DNA of 52,798 nt, from contig CAJUGI010000004.1 in assembly GCA_910586065.1 (NCBI GenBank), positions 1 to 52,798 on the forward strand, given 5' to 3'. Each line of letters begins with the position of its first letter. The first letter of the stretch is position 1. Shown piece by piece: positions 48,592 to 52,798 of the stretch. The notes below the pieces were generated by a model. It saw nothing but the letters and a program-made list of their open reading frames with translations, had not been told where the DNA came from and did no database searches. This DNA is from an uncultured Christensenella sp. GTDB taxonomy: Bacteria; Bacillota; Clostridia; Christensenellales; Borkfalkiaceae. A program made the position numbers and the translations under genes.

Positions 48592-48643
48592 TTTGGAAAA
48601 ACTCCGTACAAAAAAATTACACCCCCGTTTGAGTGCTAATTAA

Positions 48644-48672
48644 CTTTAACACACAAAGCAAGGGCTTGTCAA
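48644..48672 (-). promoter_or_regulatory. Promoter of the rpmG-secE-nusG-rplK-rplA operon
   Basis: The minus strand carries TTGACA (48667-48672), 17 bases, TTAAAG (48644-48649). The -10 is imperfect but position and spacing fit; it lies ~53 bases upstream of rpmG. Confidence 0.7.
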
Positions 48673-48738
48673 TCCTTTTTGCTTTATTTTAATTATTTTT
48701 TTAACGCGCGCCGCCACGCGGCACAGCTTTTTAAAAAT

Positions 48739-48770
48739 CCCGCCCCGCACTTTTCGTTGCGCGGGGCGGG
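48739..48770 (-). terminator. Terminator of the GH3-lipoprotein operon
   Basis: Arms CCCGCCCCGC (48739-48748) and GCGGGGCGGG (48761-48770), then TTTTTAAAAAGC on the minus strand. About 30 bases downstream of the lipoprotein stop. Confidence 0.9.
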
Positions 48771-48797
48771 TGCCTGTGTTTTTAATTTGGCTGATAA

Positions 48798-49232
48798 TTA
48801 TTTGTTGTGAGAAACGTTTATTTTTAACGTTCCTTCGCCGCCCTGAATACCGAACGCAATAGTATATTTTCCGTCCGCCAAAGTGGAGGCGATTGTTGTG
48901 GTGTTTTCGTTGTTGGCGTCTTTTACGGGGGTGCTGAAAGTTAAAGTATACACGTCGTTTTCAAATTTGTAAGTGCCGGTTCTTTTAAGCATATTTAAAA
49001 TTTGAGAAATGGGACCGTTTTCTTCGATTTCGGTTTTAGCGGTTGCAACGAATTCGAAAGTTTTATCCTCTTCCTTTAAAGTAAGCGTATAATTCATATC
49101 AAGCTGCATAAAGGTGCCTTCGCCGGTAAACTTAACGTCTTTGTTGCCGCCGCAAGCCGCAAACACTACGCAAGCCGCTACGGTAAGAGTTGCCAAAAGC
49201 CCCAAAAGAGCCGCTTTAATTGTCTTTTTCAT
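48798..49232 (-). CDS. Small lipoprotein
   Basis: The product has 144 residues. Signal peptide with lipobox VFAAC (Cys26), then a ~115-residue beta-rich domain (GEGTFMQLDMNYTLTLKEEDKTFEFVAT ... YTLTFSTPV ... GEGTLKIN). The family is not recognised; the strand-alternating pattern suggests a small calycin-like or jellyroll-like surface protein. It starts 5 bases after the GH3 stop, so it is cotranscribed and may bind the same glycan or assist the enzyme (inference only). Confidence 0.65.
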   Translation of the reverse strand: MKKTIKAALLGLLATLTVAACVVFAACGGNKDVKFTGEGTFMQLDMNYTLTLKEEDKTFEFVATAKTEIEENGPISQILNMLKRTGTYKFENDVYTLTFSTPVKDANNENTTTIASTLADGKYTIAFGIQGGEGTLKINVSHNK

Positions 49233-49237
49233 CGATT

Positions 49238-52200
49238 TTATTCTCCTTGAATATCATTATTGTTTTTATTTGAATCAACGCGCTTTGCCTTTATTATCCC
49301 CTTATCCTTTAAGATAAGAACGACAGCCCACGCCGCGCTTGCCGCAAACAGTACGCCGAACAGGCAATCGACCACCGTAAGCACAACGCGCCATGCAGGC
49401 ATTACGCTGTTAACTTGCGAATTGACGGAAATTCCGTTCATAGAGTTGCTTTTTACGGTTGCATACATAATGCGCTTTGCCGAATCACGCATATTTTGGG
49501 CGAGTCCGCCGTAACCGTATTTATAAACCTGATAGGGATTGAGCTTTTGGATTTCGCCGTCGGGCAAGTCGCAACCCGCCGCCATAAATATCGGCATTTG
49601 CTGCGAGGAGTAACCTATGGAATACATATCGGTAACCACAAAGCCCTTCATGCCGGCCTCGCCCTTTAAAAAGTCTGTTAAAAGCGCCTTGCTCGCGGGG
49701 CAATGGGTTGCGCCCAAACGGTTAAACGCCGCCATGGCGTTCATCGCGCCGCCCTCGTTAACCGCAATATAGAAGGGCTTTAAATAAATTTCCCTTAACG
49801 TCTGTTCGTCCAGCCACACGCCAAGCCCCGAACGGTTGGTTTCCTGGTCGTTTAAAGCAAAGTGTTTGATATAAGCGTTACAGCCGTGCGCCTGCAAAGC
49901 TTTAACTTCCGCCGCCGCCATATGCCCCGTAAGGAAGGGGTCCTCGGAATAATATTCGTATAATCTTCCGCCGTAAGGTGAACGGTGGATATTCAGCCCT
50001 ATGCCGTAAAGTCCGCCGTATCCCGCCCAGATTGCGTCTTCGCCCATCATATCGCCGAAAAGCGTTGCCAGCTCTTCGTTAAACGTTGAGGCAAGCACGC
50101 CTACGCAGGGATAATAAGGCGGTATCTGGTTGCTGTCGGGGTCGCTTTTTCGCGTTGCCAGTCCGTTGGGGTTAACGTTATATGCGCTGGTAACCCCCAA
50201 AGGTCCGTTGTGTTCAACCGTGCCCGGTTTCAACACGGAAACAAGCGGCGCCGTACTTCTTAAACCTGTGTTCAAAAGTTCTATGGTTTCGTCCCAGGTG
50301 AGCTGGTCTAAAAATTTATCCCATATTTTCGCGTCGTAAGCATAATAGCTTTCGTCGCGCTTGTTGCCGTTTTCATCAACCAGCAAATCGATAAGCCTTA
50401 TTTTTTCGCCGTCGATTTTTCCGTATTCGGGATATTCTATATCGTCCTTTTTAACCAGTTCCGACGGATTATCCTGCGCCATAAGCGCTCCGGCGAGTTT
50501 TTCGGTCATTTTAAGTTTGACGCCGCCCGCGGGAAAGCTTTCCGCCCAGTTATCGCGCGAAAGATATTCGACGCTGTTTTCCGAATTTTCGAAATACTTA
50601 TTTACGTTGCCGTCGTCGAAAAGATTAGTAACCGTTTTGCCGTTCGAAACGGAATAAGTCTTATTATCGTAAGCGATTTCAAAGTTTGCAACTTTGTTTT
50701 CGTCGCCCGTCCCGTCGCCGGCGTGTCCTTCATAAGCGATAAGGTTGTTGACCGCGTCGTGAACGTCCGCACCCTCTACAATGCGGTAGTTGCCGCCCGC
50801 GAGAATATAAGTTTTGTCCACTTCCGCGTCGTAAGAGGTGAAGTCCGACTTGTTGACGGTTATTTCCACCGTCTGGCTGCTGCCCGCCTGTCCGTAAGGC
50901 GCAAGCTCGTCCGTCTTTGCGTAACCGACAAGCTCTAAAACGGGCGTCTGTATTTTGCGTTCCTTGCTCCGCTCGCCGTAAGGCTTCTGAACGTAAATCT
51001 GCACCACGTCCTTGCCTGCAACCGCGCCCGTGTTGGTAACGGTTACGCTCGCGGTATACGTGCCGTCCGCATTATCCGTAACGCCGAAAGCGCTATGAGT
51101 GAAAGTCGTATAGCTTAAACCGTAGCCGAAGGGATAAGAAACCGCCGCGCCGTAGTTAAAGCCCGCGTCACCGCCGTTTATAACCGAATCGTAATAGCGC
51201 GTTTCGGTATATCTGTAACCGACGTACAATCCCTCCTGATACACAACGTATTTGCCGTATTTGGCATGCACGCCGCCGCTGAAAGTAGGAAGATATGCAA
51301 ACGAAGAATAATTTTCGTAAGTGTTGTCGCCGAAGTTGTAATAAGCGGGATTTTCGCCGTGCTCGTACCAGAACGTGTCGGCAAGGTGCCCCGAAGGATT
51401 GACTTTGCCCGCAATTATGTCGGCAACCGCGTTAAAGCCCGTTATTCCCACACTGCCTATCCATAAAACCGCGTCCACGCCGAGTCCGTCCGAAAGGAAC
51501 GACTTGCATTCCACCTGATTTGCAACGTTTAAAAGAAGAATAATCCGTTTAACTCTGCCCGACTGTTTCATCTGGGCAAGCCCCTGCAAAACGCTTTTTT
51601 CGTTTGCGGAAAGCTTTAAATAATTACCGTCCTCGCCGTCGGTGCCGGTATACGCCGCGTCCGCGCCTTCGCCGCCCACGCGCGTTAAAATGAATACCGC
51701 CGCGTCGCCGTATTCCGCAATCTTGCTTTCGGAAACCGCCGCGGTTATATCAGTCCAGGGCGCGTCGTTTATAAGCGCGTTTACGCCTCTGCCTGAACGG
51801 GCGTATTTAGATTGATTGGATTTATAAAAATTATGAAGGTCTGCGTTCACTTCAAAGCCGGCCTGTTCAAACCCCTGTACGGGCGTAACCTGGTCGCTTG
51901 CCGAACCCGACTGCGCCGAGCCCCTTCCGCCGTACGCGGGGTCTACCGAAGAAATGCTGAAAAGACTTATTTTCTTTTTATCGGACGCGCTTGTCTTTAA
52001 AGGAAGCGCGTTATTGTCGTTTTTCAAGAGCACCGCGCCCTCTTCCTCCACGCGCTGCGCCGCCGCCTTGCCCGCAGTGCGCAAATCTTTTACGCTGGAA
52101 TATTTACTTGTGAAATACTCCTTGTCCGTGGTATCGTCTTCGGGCGTAAACACTTCGTATTCCGTTGTATTGAAAAAGTTGTTTACCGCGGTTTTGTTTT

Positions 52201-52294
52201 CAACCATAATGGCGGTCACCGTAACCGAAAGCCCCAAAAGCATACTCGTTGCCACGGTCGATATCTTACACAAAAGTTTTTTGTTCTTAAGCAT
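49238..52294 (-). CDS. Membrane-anchored, circularly permuted GH3 glycosidase
   Basis: The product has 1,018 residues. N-terminal membrane segment (about 8-30), then the GH3 alpha/beta-sandwich (C-terminal type) domain first (ARVEEEGAVLLKND-like stretch ~80-100; VNPSGHLADTFWYEHGENPAYY ~300), a fibronectin-III-like domain (~400-490; VTNTGAVAGKDVVQIYVQKPYG), and only then the TIM barrel (~640-900): LNIHRSPYGGRLYEYYSEDP, KHFALNDQETNRSG and the nucleophile Asp in FVVTDMYS (about 889). A second transmembrane helix follows (~970-996). This swapped order is seen in some GH3 beta-glucosidases. It probably acts on beta-glucosides or beta-xylosides outside the cell; the substrate is not predictable. 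Confidence 0.9.
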   Translation of the reverse strand: MLKNKKLLCKISTVATSMLLGLSVTVTAIMVENKTAVNNFFNTTEYEVFTPEDDTTDKEYFTSKYSSVKDLRTAGKAAAQRVEEEGAVLLKNDNNALPLKTSASDKKKISLFSISSVDPAYGGRGSAQSGSASDQVTPVQGFEQAGFEVNADLHNFYKSNQSKYARSGRGVNALINDAPWTDITAAVSESKIAEYGDAAVFILTRVGGEGADAAYTGTDGEDGNYLKLSANEKSVLQGLAQMKQSGRVKRIILLLNVANQVECKSFLSDGLGVDAVLWIGSVGITGFNAVADIIAGKVNPSGHLADTFWYEHGENPAYYNFGDNTYENYSSFAYLPTFSGGVHAKYGKYVVYQEGLYVGYRYTETRYYDSVINGGDAGFNYGAAVSYPFGYGLSYTTFTHSAFGVTDNADGTYTASVTVTNTGAVAGKDVVQIYVQKPYGERSKERKIQTPVLELVGYAKTDELAPYGQAGSSQTVEITVNKSDFTSYDAEVDKTYILAGGNYRIVEGADVHDAVNNLIAYEGHAGDGTGDENKVANFEIAYDNKTYSVSNGKTVTNLFDDGNVNKYFENSENSVEYLSRDNWAESFPAGGVKLKMTEKLAGALMAQDNPSELVKKDDIEYPEYGKIDGEKIRLIDLLVDENGNKRDESYYAYDAKIWDKFLDQLTWDETIELLNTGLRSTAPLVSVLKPGTVEHNGPLGVTSAYNVNPNGLATRKSDPDSNQIPPYYPCVGVLASTFNEELATLFGDMMGEDAIWAGYGGLYGIGLNIHRSPYGGRLYEYYSEDPFLTGHMAAAEVKALQAHGCNAYIKHFALNDQETNRSGLGVWLDEQTLREIYLKPFYIAVNEGGAMNAMAAFNRLGATHCPASKALLTDFLKGEAGMKGFVVTDMYSIGYSSQQMPIFMAAGCDLPDGEIQKLNPYQVYKYGYGGLAQNMRDSAKRIMYATVKSNSMNGISVNSQVNSVMPAWRVVLTVVDCLFGVLFAASAAWAVVLILKDKGIIKAKRVDSNKNNNDIQGE

Positions 52295-52700
52295 CTTCGC
52301 GCACCTCTTTTTTGATTTGTCTTAAAAATACGTTTGCAACGCTTGCACCGACGGCAAGAATATACATAATTGCGCAAATAATGAATTGCGGCTCAAAGTG
52401 GTCCAAATCGATTCCGACCATTACTACCGAAACGTAATAGTATATTCCGTATACAAAAAACAACAGCGATAAAAATATCAGCGCCGCCAGCACATACGGA
52501 ACGTAAACGTAAAGTTTTAACGCAATAAGCACGGCGCCCGAAACCGCCGCGGCAAGCATAAGCGCAAACGATATCCAGTTGATATTGTCCGTTCCCGCAT
52601 AACACGCCGCGTAAACCACCGCCGTAATCAGCGAAAACACAACAAGGGATGCCGAAAACCAAAATCCGACATCCTTATCCTTCATGTAATTATTTAGCAT
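52287..52700 (-). CDS. Small integral membrane protein upstream of GH3
   Basis: 137 residues from ATG 52700 (GGAG site just upstream; an upstream in-frame ATG would lack one). Four hydrophobic helices (about 15-36, 42-60, 64-88, 102-123) and a basic C-terminus. It overlaps the GH3 start by 8 bases, indicating translational coupling. The family is not recognised; given its partner, it may assist the membrane-anchored enzyme or transport (inference). The last 98 bases of the window hold no gene I can support. Confidence 0.7.
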   Translation of the reverse strand: MLNNYMKDKDVGFWFSASLVVFSLITAVVYAACYAGTDNINWISFALMLAAAVSGAVLIALKLYVYVPYVLAALIFLSLLFFVYGIYYYVSVVMVGIDLDHFEPQFIICAIMYILAVGASVANVFLRQIKKEVREDA

Positions 52701-52798
52701 AAAATTCTCCACGCACCGCCGCACACGATGCTATTAAATTTGTTTTCTATTGCCTGCGGACAATAGAAAGAGGGGGCGCCCCTCTTGGCAAAAATTTA

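Noticed and set aside
48633..48641. GAGTGCTAA near the rpmG promoter as a CIRCE (HrcA) operator
   Set aside because: Only one half-site is present. The required inverted TTAGCACTC at a 9-base distance is absent, and rpmG is not a heat-shock gene.
1..52798. CRISPR arrays, tRNA or rRNA genes
   Set aside because: I looked for regular short repeats with spacers and for tRNA-like cloverleaf or rRNA sequence and saw none; a covariance search could still find something short.

Overview
The window reads as chromosome of an anaerobic, Gram-positive, Clostridia-like member of the Bacillota (Firmicutes), probably gut-associated. The reasons are near-consensus sigma-A promoters (TTGACA/TATAAT, 16-18 bp spacing), strong AGGAGG ribosome binding sites, the canonical S10-spc-alpha ribosomal order, a Bacillota-type L10 leader, zinc-ribbon forms of S4, S14, L33 and L36, and prophage debris of the Clostridia phage type. 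Species cannot be named from sequence reading alone. Nearly every gene is on the minus strand.

Layout. 1-1100: the 5' end of a PstS-like phosphate-binding lipoprotein and two related small membrane proteins, each with its own promoter. 1170-4320: a badly deleted prophage, keeping a holin-like protein, the C-terminal part of a reverse transcriptase (YMDD box), a tail-fibre C-terminus ending in a diversity-generating-retroelement (DGR)-type variable region, fragments of two structural-region genes and the C-terminus of a tyrosine integrase. 4396-21227: one long S10-spc-alpha operon from rpsJ to rplQ, including secY, adk, map, a KOW protein, rpmJ, infA and rpoA, driven by a strong promoter at 21199-21227 and closed by a terminator at 4396-4422.

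21335-39670: a 17.8-kb gene for a 5,930-residue cell-surface protein (signal/anchor, beta-helix, dozens of MBG/YDG beta modules, C-terminal membrane anchor). Its upstream region holds a promoter between two inverted copies of a 21-bp sequence. That promoter now points away from the giant gene and into a terminator. This is the layout of an invertible ON/OFF promoter switch captured in the OFF orientation, and it is the most interesting system in the window. No recombinase gene is present here.

39680-43460: a COG0523 (CobW/zinc-chaperone type) GTPase, a second P-loop partner protein, a membrane protein with a DUF2188-like C-terminus, and a cyclophilin-like lipoprotein. 43488-46044: a small Cys-rich/Xre divergent gene pair, and a decayed second copy of the same pair, flanking the rplJ-rplL operon with its L10 leader. 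46033-48672: rpmG-secE-nusG-rplK-rplA. 48739-52700: an operon of a small membrane protein, a circularly permuted, membrane-anchored GH3 glycosidase and a small lipoprotein.

Two families of short, structured intergenic repeats are scattered through the ribosomal operons. Family B has five copies next to infA, secY, rplA, nusG and rpmG. Family A has two copies next to rpsQ and rplJ. Every copy sits just downstream of a stop codon, and the stems show compensatory changes.
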